From: Prinia subflava
Lineage: Eukaryota; Chordata; Aves; Passeriformes; Cisticolidae
Assembly (NCBI RefSeq): GCF_021018805.1
Contig: NC_086247.1
Span: 119,571,094 to 119,635,093 of the forward strand
Reading direction: 5' to 3'
DNA: 64,000 bases
Made by a program: the position numbers and the translations under genes. Each line of letters starts with the position of its first letter. Positions within the stretch are counted from its first letter, which is position 1. This document shows, piece by piece, positions 27,331 to 38,623 of this stretch. Under the pieces are notes generated by a model. The model saw only the letters and a list, made by a program, of their open reading frames with translations. It had not been told where the DNA came from and ran no database searches.

Positions 27331-30277
27331 AGAATGTTTTAAAAAACCCAACAGCCTTCTTGATCTAACTTGTTGAGAGCAGCTCTGAGATATGACTCTG
27401 GTAGCTGGAACCAAGGTTTTGCTCATAGCTGACAGCCAATACGTGCCAGATGAGTCCAGCATCTTGGCTGATCTCCTTGTCTGACACCAAAGCAGAAAGA
27501 GGATTTGGATAATAGTTTATTGGCTTTGCTCACAGGAACAATAGTACTATCCAGAATTCTCTCCACATCCTCAAGTTAAAGCATGTGTGAAGCTTTAATG
27601 CTTCTTTTAACTTAGAAAAAGGGTCTCTGAGCACTAGGTAGTGCAAATAAAAGAATACTGGAACTAAAAAGCTTTTGCTATTCCAGACAGGCTGCAAATA
27701 TCCTCTGTCTTTTTCTCTACAAATGTATTGCCTTTTGTACATAGTTTCCCATAAGTAGTAATTTCCATTTTCTTCAAAGGATTCCCTACAGATTGCAATT
27801 CAATGGTACAGGTATATATATAGAGAAAAGGGGAAAATATAAACTCTAATTCTCATTGTTTCTGAGACAGTGTCACCATGTCAAGGGCAGCCTGTAGCTC
27901 TCTTTGACTAGTTGCAGGAGTTGGAGCAACCACTAAAATGTGTGAATGTATTGTAACACTTAGGACATCATAAGGCAGCTAGAATCCCATTAAGACAAAT
28001 ACTAGATTTTACTGCCCAGTACATTAAAAGCCATAATCTCCTGCAATCACAGGGTTTGGCACGGAAACAGAATTAATAAGAAAGTGGATTCTACTTTCTT
28101 CTGGTATGCAGAGTTAATCTACCTAAAAAATATATTGCTAAAAATTGCATGTCCACACAAATAGACAGGTGTTAGGAATCAATTTCAACTAGAGGTTTCC
28201 TATCTCTACATCAATGGGATGTCTTTGTTGTACAAGCATTCTCATTTTATGCTTCTCTTCCAATTGTTTCTTTTCTCCAGAGAATCAAGTAATGCCTTGG
28301 AAGCTTATCTCAATACCATGGCCAGCTGCTTTAAGAATCCACATCTATGAATCCTCTGTAGAAGTCTGTCTGATTTTCAGAGAGAGATACTTTCGAGGAT
28401 ATGAAAAAAAATGGATACACAAACACAACTGGAAAGATATTATAGGTAGAGTGTAACCCAAGAATTGAATATAGCATTCACTGCTCCCACATCCTCCCCT
28501 CTTCACATACTCTCCCTCAGGAAAACATGCATAACTTCAAATGCAAAATTTATAACTGGGCTTGATCTCTAGGATCCGGAACACTCCAGATTTGAACTCA
28601 GTCAGAAGCCAGTTGTGGCCATCATAAAATTACTGCCCACCCAAGGAGAAACATTACTGCAAAGGCTGTGCATCAAACAATAAAATTTAAAACTACAATT
28701 GGTCCCCTTGAAAAATCCATTTTTCTGATGTTTCTACCCAGCTGTCATACATCAAAATTTCAAAAAAGGATTAATTTTTCTGTGACTGACTCCATTACAC
28801 AAGCTCTTGAATGGATTTCCCTCTCACCAAATCAGATTCTAATCTGATATGCAGATATCTCTTTCCTATTAATGGTTAAATGCTCTCCTTTAAACCCACA
28901 TTGGAAGGTTAGCAGCACAAGAGGTTAACACTTAACATGCAGCATGGATCTCTCCTGGGCCAAAAAGACAGAGTCCAAAAACAGATCATAATGGTTACTG
29001 TTTTAATAATCCTGTGAGTGAGGGCAGTGGTAAAGATAAAAGCAAGCATTAACTGCACATAACAAAGACCAGCAGAAGAAAACAGTACTAAAGCTGGACC
29101 AGAGAGCCACAGGGTGATAACCCACAATTCAGCAGTGTCCAGAAAGGGTGCAGGGTCAGGCTAAAGGCTTTTAAGCTCCTCAGGAACAGCTGAAAAATCT
29201 TGACTAGGCAAAAGTACATGGTAAGTAACATCATGACCATCACAACAGATAGCTGGCAACTAGAACTGCTGGAATCCTTCAGAGCCCTCCCGGGGTTAGA
29301 TGGAAAGAAAATAGTTTAAAAAAGATCTTTTACATGTCCATCCTGAACTACACTTTAGGCATCATCTCTGGATTTTGGCAAAATCTATCCTACTTTCCCT
29401 TTGTGATTTTGCGAAATAAGGGTTACAACTCAGCAGAGGCAATGAGCAGAACCCCATGGAGAGTAAAGCTTGAAAACAGAAACAATCACTTAACACTAAA
29501 TACTTCTCAAAAAGTCTGCACAGAAGCCACGCATGCAGAGAGTTTTATGACTGCACCATGTCTTTGCTCAGTATTCACAAATATGGGGAAGTAATCATTA
29601 TTTATAAAAATCCCATAAAAGGTATCAATTTTTTTTACTCCATAAATGAGTAATGACTCGATCATTTAGAACCCATGAGTCATAAGTTTTCTCTTGTAAA
29701 TAGGATAAGATCAAATCCCATGGCAACATGTTCAGTCATAGTTGACTTAATTGTATATTTTTCTCCTTTCTTCCTCTGCCTTCCACCTTTGGAGCATTCT
29801 TTGCCTTATACTTTAATTCGTAAGAACTCAGTCTCATCTACAATATATCAAAACAAAGACCATGATTTTTTTCAAGTAAGGACATCAGAGGGAAAAAAAG
29901 CCGACACCAAACCCCTTTTACTGGAGTCCACTCATTCAAAATGCTCATAGTCCTGCTGAAATTTTATGTAATAATGTTCCCCATTGACACAGATAATGGG
30001 AACGCTGACATGTCAAATCTGTTCGGTGGGATTTCTTCCTGTTGCTGTTATATCTCACTCCACCCCTGACCCAGAGAAAAGGAGAATTGCCTGTAGGCTT
30101 TAATCATAATGCAGTACACACAGGCTGCTACTCACATACTTTGTGTCTGGAAGGTAATAAAAAAAAAAATCTTGAGAGAAAATATTTTGGATTTCATTGC
30201 TCCCTTGCCGTGTCTGTGCTTTGGGGAAGAACAACCAACAGCCGCATTTTTCAATGCCACTTGAGCAGGGTTGAACA

Positions 30278-30309
30278 CACAAATCCCATTATTGTTAATG
30301 GGATTTGTG
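30278..30309. repeat. Perfect 14-bp inverted repeat (hairpin) with 4-nt loop
   Basis: The arms CACAAATCCCATTA (30278-30291) and TAATGGGATTTGTG (30296-30309) are exact reverse complements around TTGT. This would fold as a tight stem-loop in either transcript sense. Confidence 0.93.
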
Positions 30310-30744
30310 CACATAATTCTGAATACTTTGAACAATCTCCCGTGAAGTTTCTCCCAACCTCTCAAGAAGCAGGAACAATTCTACGTTATTTAAACATAAT
30401 CTCACTGACAGGTAATTTTGTGACACAAAATTTATTGCTGGCTTGTCCTTTGAGGGCATGTTTCACCATTAATGTTTCCTTTTAAAAACTTCAGCATACA
30501 TTAAATGCTCATACCAAGCTTCCTGGTGTTTTCCTTGGAAAATCTTGCTTTCTGTGGTATTTCGCATTATCCAAATCCCTCTTTACTTCCCCCTCCTCCT
30601 CTACAAATACGCAGGACAGCCTTGAAAATGAAATATTTGATCTCTAAAGACCCTACTGGTCAAATATTCTTTTAAATAAACCCTTTACAGTATTCACCTA
30701 TTACCTCAGACATTCATGTGGTATAAATTTTAAATAAATGTCTA

Positions 30745-31450
30745 CCGGCTTGCAATTGATCAAGTGAGCTAGAGGCCATGAATTTAACATGACTACTTCT
30801 GCGGGCTGCCTCGTACAACCTACCATTTGCCACTGGACTTCAATGCAGTCATTAACAAAGTGGGCCACGGGCTCACGGTCCTGCAGGCTAAAAGGCTATC
30901 TCGGATATCAAGATACTCTGCTTTGGCTGTCGGCCCTTCTGTAACACAAGTGGCTTTAGCTCATCTGCGTTTATGTCAGTGAGTCATTTGGAGATCTCAG
31001 ACATACCTCTGAGATGGTGAATTGCTGAAACAGGTCATGCTACCAATTAACACGAAAAACAAAGTAATTTCCTACATGCGAACAGACAATCGTGCTGGAA
31101 GGAGGAAATTAAAAACGCCATTATGTCACATGGCCCAGCAGGGCTGGGGCACAGCTATTGCACGGAGCACAGTCATAACACATTAGAAACACACAAGCTA
31201 GGACTTGATCACGGATGTTTAATGTACATCATCATTACCTTAGAGGGAAGGCGCTCAAGTCCTAATAAGAAAAGTATCTGATGAGATGAAAAGTTAAGAA
31301 TAGGACCTACGTAGCTAACTTAAAATACTTGGGGTGTTCTCGCAGCCTCAGTGCCAGGAAGGGTTTCAGCGAATAAGGCCTGGCTGTCACTCTGCCAAGG
31401 ACATCCAGCGCTGAGCTGAGACGGAGTAACTGGAATCAGCTCACACTGAT
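30745..31450. promoter_or_regulatory. Candidate conserved non-coding element / intronic enhancer
   Basis: I count about 15 CpGs in 30745-31260 and five or six more to 31450. By comparison there is about one in 5001-5640. There are no low-complexity tracts, no recognisable transposon and no credible ORF. It contains TTAATG, TAATTTC, GTCATAACACATTAG and TGAGTCAT (AP-1-like, 30980-30987) motifs. The pattern is what vertebrate developmental enhancers look like, but this is inference from composition. Confidence 0.4.
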
Positions 31451-32668
31451 GACACCATACTGTACGTACAGTCTCTCCAAGAGACTTTCTTCTCTTGCCT
31501 CCAAGGTTTTTCACCACCATGGGTCCTAAGGGGAGCTTTGCCTACTGCTACCAGCACTTTGAATTTAAAGAAATATAAATTTTGCTTAAAGGATTGTTAT
31601 TAATTGCATTAATTCATTGGCCCACAGCACAAGTCATTTATCACTTCAACATTGCAACCAACTGACAAAAAGGTGATGAGGTTAAGCGTACAGTGGTACA
31701 GGGAAAGACTTGGCTTCACCTGCAGAGACAAAAGCTCAACAAATAATATGGAAAAATGGGATTTCTCCTAGCTCTTTTTCCAAGAAAGAGCAGAAAACAG
31801 TACTCCCTTCAGTAGATCCTAGTTAGAAGAAAGTAGACCCATTTTCTAGAGTACAAGCAAGACTGTAGTCAGTTTGAACGACTCATTTCCCCATTACCAG
31901 CTGCTCTTAAAAAGCAGATCTGGCAGCTGAACTGAAAGTTCTGCCCATGCAGTTCCCTGCCTCTTTCCCCACCAGCACATGTTGCTTTTCTGTCACACTT
32001 GGAGGAAAATACCAGTATACTTCTTCCTGAATGTCTCTGCTTCTTCTGCCCAGAGACCACTGGAGGGTGGAGGATAGAGTCCTCAGCCAAAGTATGATAG
32101 GGGCTGAAAACACATAAACTATGTGTAGGAGAAAAAGGTTTGACAGGTTTTCTGCTGAGGCTCACATTGCTGTTGATGGCTTGAGGAACAGCTGCAGCTT
32201 CTGACCCTCAGAAATGCCAATATAAGCTTTGGAAAGCAAATCTCACACTGAGCATCAGAGCTAGATACAGTCAATATTACTAGACTGAATGCATGTGAAA
32301 ATCCTCCGCTAACATAAATGAAAACAAGGCTAAGTCCACAATTTATTAGAAAAAACATAACACTGAATAAACAAGTAAAATACACTATATTTTATGACAA
32401 GGTGTTTTCTCCCTTGTGGGAAAAATTATTTCCAGATTCAAAAACATCACAGTAATGCACATTTCTGCAGTAAATACCATCTAAGGGTCTTAAGTGCAGC
32501 CGGTTGGCAAACCTGCTTTCCAGAAATCACTGCCTTTCCCATCCAAAGTGAGTCCTAAAAGGCTGACTCCAGAAAATGACACAGTATTTCCATTCTGTAT
32601 CATCTTGATGATCTCCATCATCACCACAAAGCTATTAGTGCACAGACACACATGCAAAAGCACACCAA

Positions 32669-32686
32669 CACACACACACACACACA
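32669..32686. repeat. (CA)9 microsatellite
   Basis: Nine CA dinucleotides inside a wider CACA-rich stretch (32641-32690). Confidence 0.93.
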
Positions 32687-33432
32687 TGCATAGGAACAAC
32701 CAGGGCAATGGAAAATACATTCCGTCTTTGCTCACTTATTCCATATACAGGCTAATTTCTAAACCACAGGGGAGCAAATGTTCTATAAAGCACTCTTATT
32801 CTACAACTAAATACCCTTGCTAACGAAGAGTTAGCAGCACAGTCATCACTATCAAAAGCACTAACTTTTAGATTAGTAGCAGTTGGCAACTCAGTCATTC
32901 ATTTTTCATTTTAAGGAAACCTTTTTAAGACTGCACTCTTGTTTTCAGGAGGACTATAAATGCACTTCTCATGTTTTTATTTTATTTATTCTGCCCTGGG
33001 GATTCGGGTCCCTCTTTGCAAGCAATAAATTTTTCTTTAAATCTTTTTGGTAATAATATATTTTAAGACAAATTGGACAAGGGGAGCATAAGCACAGATC
33101 TCCTCTCCAAACGTTTTGGCAAAGCATCAGTGCTACATGGTTTTTGTAATCAACTTCTGGTCACTATGCAGAGTGCTAACGACCTCTGCAAAAATGGAAA
33201 GCCACATGTGTCAAAACATGGCTTTCACCTCTCTGCTCTGCCCCACCCTCACCTTGCTCACAGGGCCACCTTCCCCTTGTCACAAAATAAATTAGTAAGA
33301 AGGAAGACAAGAAGAAAAGACAGACAGACAGAAAGAGACACCACAGCAGCTTTTAAAATTGTTGCTGTAAAGGATTTATCTGAAGGTCTGAAGGGACAGC
33401 ACTCAGTTCTTGACAGAATGAGTTACAGTGGT

Positions 33433-33482
33433 TAGAGGGGGAAGGAGGAGGAGGAGAAAGGAGAGCAGTCTGGGAGGAGAAA
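33433..33482. repeat. Purine-rich (GGA)n-like tract
   Basis: About 50 bp almost entirely A/G with several GGA triplets, preceded 100 bp earlier by (GACA)3. Confidence 0.85.
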
Positions 33483-34248
33483 CCCTCCAAAGTCTCATGT
33501 CTACAATGCTCTTGGAAATTTGCCAATTACCAGTTCAGAACAATGTTGACATTTAGCCTTTTTCTAATCAGCATTGCCCATCACCCAGGGCAGAGATTCC
33601 TGCTGTATGACGGAGCTCTTCTGCAACTGGCAGCGGCGTCCTCCCAACAGTCTGCCCCCTCTGCCCACGACCACCACTCACTGGCACCCACCCTGGCACC
33701 CCTGCTCCACCCCAAGAGCTTCAACTCCCAAGAGCAGGTGGGGCACACAGAGAAGTTGGCTTGGGGCTGGCGGGTATGATGGAATACGGTGTGAACAGAT
33801 GTAGCAGGTGTGGAAGACCAAACCACCACTGGGCTCCTGACAGAGGCACGGCAAGTGGAGAAAAGTCTCACTTTAAGACAGATTAAGGTTAAAAAAAATT
33901 CAGTAGGCACCATAAATTGAAATATGGCATCCAAGCCCTTACAGATAGTTAAATTCAAGTACTGCATTTTAAATTGACTAAAGTGATGATGCAAAAACCT
34001 GTCGGTTCACTTGTTTACCAGTTTCTGGCTTTGAGCAGAGAAAAAAAAAAGGGAATAAACAAAAATGACAGAACTGCAGAAAAGTATGTATTTCATGGCT
34101 ATTAATAACAGTCCCCATTGTTTACAAGTCAATTCAACACTCTTAGAACGCTGACAAGTTCAGTGTCATTCACTGTGCACATCAGAAGAGCAAGCACAAG
34201 GCTGAGCTACATCATGTTTCACCCATCATCACAGAAAAAAAGAAAAAA

Positions 34249-34274
34249 ATCTTGGCACAAGCTTGTCCCAAGAT
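34249..34274. repeat. 26-bp near-perfect palindrome centred on AAGCTT
   Basis: ATCTTGG-C-ACAAGCTTGT-C-CCAAGAT reads the same on both strands except for one mismatched pair (34256 and 34267). There is no loop, so it is a true dyad rather than a hairpin with spacer. Confidence 0.9.
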
Positions 34275-36399
34275 GCTATCAGCTCACACACATCAGGACT
34301 GGAAAAGGTCAGAGAGCACTGCGGAGCTGGCACTGATAGAGCGAGATAAGGCATGCTGCACAGTGATAGCCTGCCTGAGCTATCACCAAAGCAAGGGCAC
34401 CTCAGAGGGACCAAGCACTGCCAGCACCAGGCACTGTGCTCTGCAGCAGCTGGCTGGCATCACGGGCACTTTGGTACCAGTCCCACTGACATGGCAGGGG
34501 GAGGTCCCTTGCATCAGGAGGCAGAAAATTTTTCTTTCTTCATCTTTACTGCAGATACCCTGCTTAAAGGACAGCAGGTAAGCAGATGACTGATTTAAAT
34601 TCAGTTCTACAGTCAAAGTGATTTCAGCTGCATTAAGTTTGTTCATGTGGAAGTAGATGTGACTACATGAACGTCAAATCAGGTAAATGGAGGATCAGTG
34701 TTATGGCTGAGTAAACCTAAGTAAATTCATTTTCAGAAATTATTTAGGAAAATAGTCAATTAATTTTCAGTAAAATTAAAAAACTTCTTTAAAACACCTG
34801 AAGATTGTATTTTAATTCCATATTTTGGATGACTCCAGGTGGTGAGAGTACTGACAAGTGAGTTTGTACAGTGTAAGTTCTTGCAAAACAGTATGATACA
34901 GCTTTGAGCCAGTAAGTTATTTCAGCTTGAGCTGCACTGCAAACAGGTAAGTAGTGCTGCAAAATCAGCAGAATCTGTGAAGTTTGCACATCCCTAAGTA
35001 TTTACAGTGTCCTGGCTTGATGTCCTGAAGCTGAAATCAGCCAATTTCAGCTGCATCAGATTTGGACATGGCCCTAGCTCTGGGAATGTCTGAAGAGAAA
35101 AAAACCATGTGAAACAAATTTGCAACAGCCTCAAAATAGTTTTGACTTAGATCTTGCACCATTTTACTCTTGTTCCCCTTTTCCTAACAAATTTCAGCCC
35201 ACGACAAAATTCTTTCACAAAGATTTTGACAAGCCAGACACAAAACAAAACCAATGTGTCCATTTAGGTATTCCAAGGCAAAATAGTGGTCATGGCCATG
35301 GTTAGAGAAAGGTGGTACATGAGAAATGGTGGTGAACATGGGGAACAAAGTGCTATACTGGCTTTGCGTCAATCTTCAGACAGAGGTCCTGATAATACAA
35401 CAAGCACCACATGTGTCTACATGCGTCTCCTTGGCTTGGGCTTCATGGAAGGGAAAGAGTAAGTACATTTGAAATATGATTTGAGAGGAAGAAGTCAGCT
35501 GTGGCAAACTCAACCACAGTTAAAAAGCAGTTCTTTAGAGGAAATATGGTTCTTTAAAACACATTTTTAATTTTTTCCCAAGTCTGTCAGCATTGATCAA
35601 AGTCATTATTTAATTAATTTTCTAGAATTCATCTTCCATTTTCCAGAATTTAAACTAATAAATTGAGCTTCATTCTGCTTGGGATAACACGGCTTAATTC
35701 CCGTATTTTCATCTCTACTAACTTTTGGACTTATCAACCATTTAAGAAGCAACACTAACAAAACAAAAGACAAAAGTGAAATTAAAAGCACTTGAAAGAA
35801 ATCCACATCCTGATTTCAGATAGAGAGGAAGGGCAAACATGAATAGAGATGAAAAGCAGAGGGGTTTGGGGAAATCTGTTAGGACTAAATGAAGAAATAT
35901 AAGAAAATGTCTATGCCCCTGTATCAGAAGTGATAAACAATCGTCTTGACCAGTGAATAGCCCAGAAGCCCAGTGTCCAGTGTTATTTTGTCTTTCACAG
36001 AGTACTGTCTGTAGAATAGACCAGAAGGAGACAGGTTTGAAAAAAAATATTGTGGTAATTCTACTAAACCAACATGACATAGAAAAAGTTCATTTTTTCA
36101 GCACAAAATGATCATTTTAAGTGGCCTTCCTTTTAAATGCAGATGCCAGTGCTCAGTTTTCACAAAAATGGATAGTCTTGGTAATTTGATTATGCCGGGT
36201 TGCTCCCCAAAAAGGATGTTGTGTGTAACAGAGAAGTTTTAACTACACTAAAACAAATACCATAGCTTCACTGGGACTAAGTACCAGCAGAAGAAGCTGA
36301 CTTCCAAATTGTTTCAAAACAGTGAGCTATTTATTAGATCTACATTAGTTATTCTCCAAACTCTCCATATGTGTTTTGACACATTCATTTATAAATAAG

Positions 36400-37009
36400 T
36401 GTCTTGGGTTGAGAAATGTAACCAAAAATGTGTATTCTATTTTCATCTATTGAAGTAGGTTGGGAGATATTGTTCTTTATCTCGTAACTCTAGGGGTGGA
36501 AAGAGGGCAGATGCCTTCTGTTAATGGGACAACTGATAACACCAGATAAGGCAGTGCCTTCTTATCTCTTCCTCCACCCATCCTCCTCTGAGGAACATCA
36601 CCTGTGAATGGGCCATTTAAGGCCTCTCACATGACTGATAACATCACCTCATTCCATTGGAGCTGCTCCACTCAGTGGGAGGAGCCAAAGCCATCCCACT
36701 GAGATAAAACTAGCAATCCCAAACAGCAAGGGAACCTGTTTCCTCTCGATTCCTAGAGGAAGACTGGACCCTTTTCTTGAGGATCATCTCTACTCCAACG
36801 GAGCCACATCTGTCACTCCAAGAGGACTTTGGGCTGCCTCCAACACCCTGACCAACAGGGTGTCAGGTTTGCATTCTGACTGTCAGTGGTCCTTTGTACT
36901 ATTGCATTTATTTTATTTTACCCTTTTTGTTGTTGTTTGTTTTCTTCTCTCTCTATGAAATTGTATTTCTGACTTGAAGTCTCACTGGTTTTGCTTTCAA
37001 ACCAGTACA
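36400..37009 (+). mobile_element. Solo LTR of a passerine endogenous retrovirus (610 bp) with 5-bp target-site duplication
   Basis: The element starts TGTCTTGGGTTGAG and ends TTTCAAACCAGTACA, with TG...CA termini. It is flanked by perfect ATAAG repeats at 36395-36399 and 37010-37014. Inside are an ATTGG box (inverted CCAAT), the GGGAGGAGCCAAAGCCATCCCA block and a TATA-like ATAAAA at 36704-36709. The GACTGGACCCTTTTC and CACTCCAAGAGGACTTTGGG blocks that follow are typical of this passerine LTR family. The last ~100 bp look shortened and diverged relative to the family as I remember it. There are no internal retroviral genes. Its orientation is antisense to CREB5. Confidence 0.92.
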
Positions 37010-37014
37010 ATAAG

Positions 37015-38592
37015 TATTCATTTCTGTCCCAGCCACTCTTTTTAAACTTTATTAGTTCATTGCTGTGTGAATGCCACACACATGGGACTTTGCTTTTTAC
37101 AACTTCCAGAGCTGAAAGGTGGAAGTTAGTAGGTTATTCCTGCTTCCCTTCCTCCCCAAAGCCTAATGATTCTCCCAGTCAACTCCCTGTCAGCCAAGGA
37201 GGCTGGACATATGTCCCCCCACAGTCTGCCAGTGCCAGCATGTCAGCTAGACCCATCCCTCCCTGCCCAGAGGGACAGCCTGTGCTCAGCTGCAGCTGTG
37301 CTCCAGCCATCCCTGCACCGGGGCAAGGACTATACACCAGCTCTCTTTTTTGTTTGTTTTTCCTTTTTATTTAAAAGAATAGATGTTAAAGCAGGGTCCA
37401 CATCCTTTCTAGTCAGTCATCTCATTTTGATGGAAAGCTCCTTAATTAGTGTAGGCAATTGCAACAACAAAAAGCAACCACACCATTCCAGCATGATCTA
37501 CCTTCCACAACCATCCAGGCATTAGCCAGGATTCCAGGAACATGCCAAAGGCTTTGACAGTAGCTAACATCATTTACACTTCTCTCTCCCCACAACTGCA
37601 GCTTACCACTATAAAATACAAAGTAAATACCCACACACACATTTGCAGCACAAGCAAAAATCCCCATTATTTTCTCCATGTGTAAGTAATTTCTGGTGAA
37701 AACAGGCCTGCAGGCAGCAGCCATTTGCCTGGCACAGCTCACACAGTGGAGATGGCTGCCGCCGTCCAGAAAGTGAACCTGGAAAAGAAACTCACTGGAA
37801 AGTCCACACCAAATCTGTGGAATCATGAAACCTCAGAGTTAGGTCAAACAACTCAATATATTTTTCTCTGTCATTCATATATAACAGTTCACTTGATTCT
37901 GCCACTTGAGGAAAAGATGTGAAAAGCTACACAAGTAGAGCTGGAAAGTAGCCACAGTACCAGGACAGATGTTGAAAAAGAGGTAATTGAGTTCTGCCAG
38001 GATCATAAGAGACCCTTTCTGGCCTTCCATTATTATCACATCAGTTCAAATGTCAGTGTTATTACTGAGAGCATCAGTGTGTCTTTCTTTTCTTCAAATA
38101 CTGTCTCTGGAAGGCTTTGATGCTCCATTTAAAAAGAAAACTTACATTATTAGCCCTCATGGACACAGAGAAGACCTTAAAAGCATGACTTGAAAGCATG
38201 TCTCAACATACCCCCAACAGGATGAAAAACCAGATGTCAAGCAAAAGGAACACCTACTTTATGATCAATTTTATTAATGTCTGTGCCTTACTCTTGATTA
38301 GAGCCAAAAAGATTTAAAAGAAGTAAACATTGTTTTTGCCCTTCTCATAGACTTGTTGGCTCATGTTTTCAAGATTTATCTCCAGCTGTAAGAATTTGAA
38401 ATGTCTTGAAAATGAGAGATAAACATCTCCTAGAGTAGCAGAAATGTGGAAGCTGGTGCTTCATTAAATTAAACAAACCACAAATTGCAAGATGTGTGAG
38501 GAAATCACTCAGGGGCAATGCTGTGACAAGGAGTACCCTACTTTGGTCACATAGCTCTGGTGTCTTTCGAGAGCCCCTACATTCTCTCCTTC

Positions 38593-38623
<31 letters not shown>

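Larger units (their letters stand above)
31451..36394. other. Intronic sequence, no gene seen
   Basis: It contains the CA microsatellite, a purine tract, a GC-richer patch at 33590-33780 with overlapping unrecognised ORFs on both strands, and the 34249 palindrome. The sequence up to 36394 is AT-rich and ordinary. Confidence 0.65.

Noticed and set aside
30042..30485. Longest plus-strand ORF (147 codons)
   Set aside because: No recognisable domain, no codon bias and no conserved motif. It spans the 14-bp hairpin, and an ORF of this length is expected by chance in 64 kb.
33581..33994. 137-codon minus-strand ORF and overlapping plus-strand ORFs
   Set aside because: A local GC-rich patch opens several frames at once; no recognised protein and no splice-supported structure.
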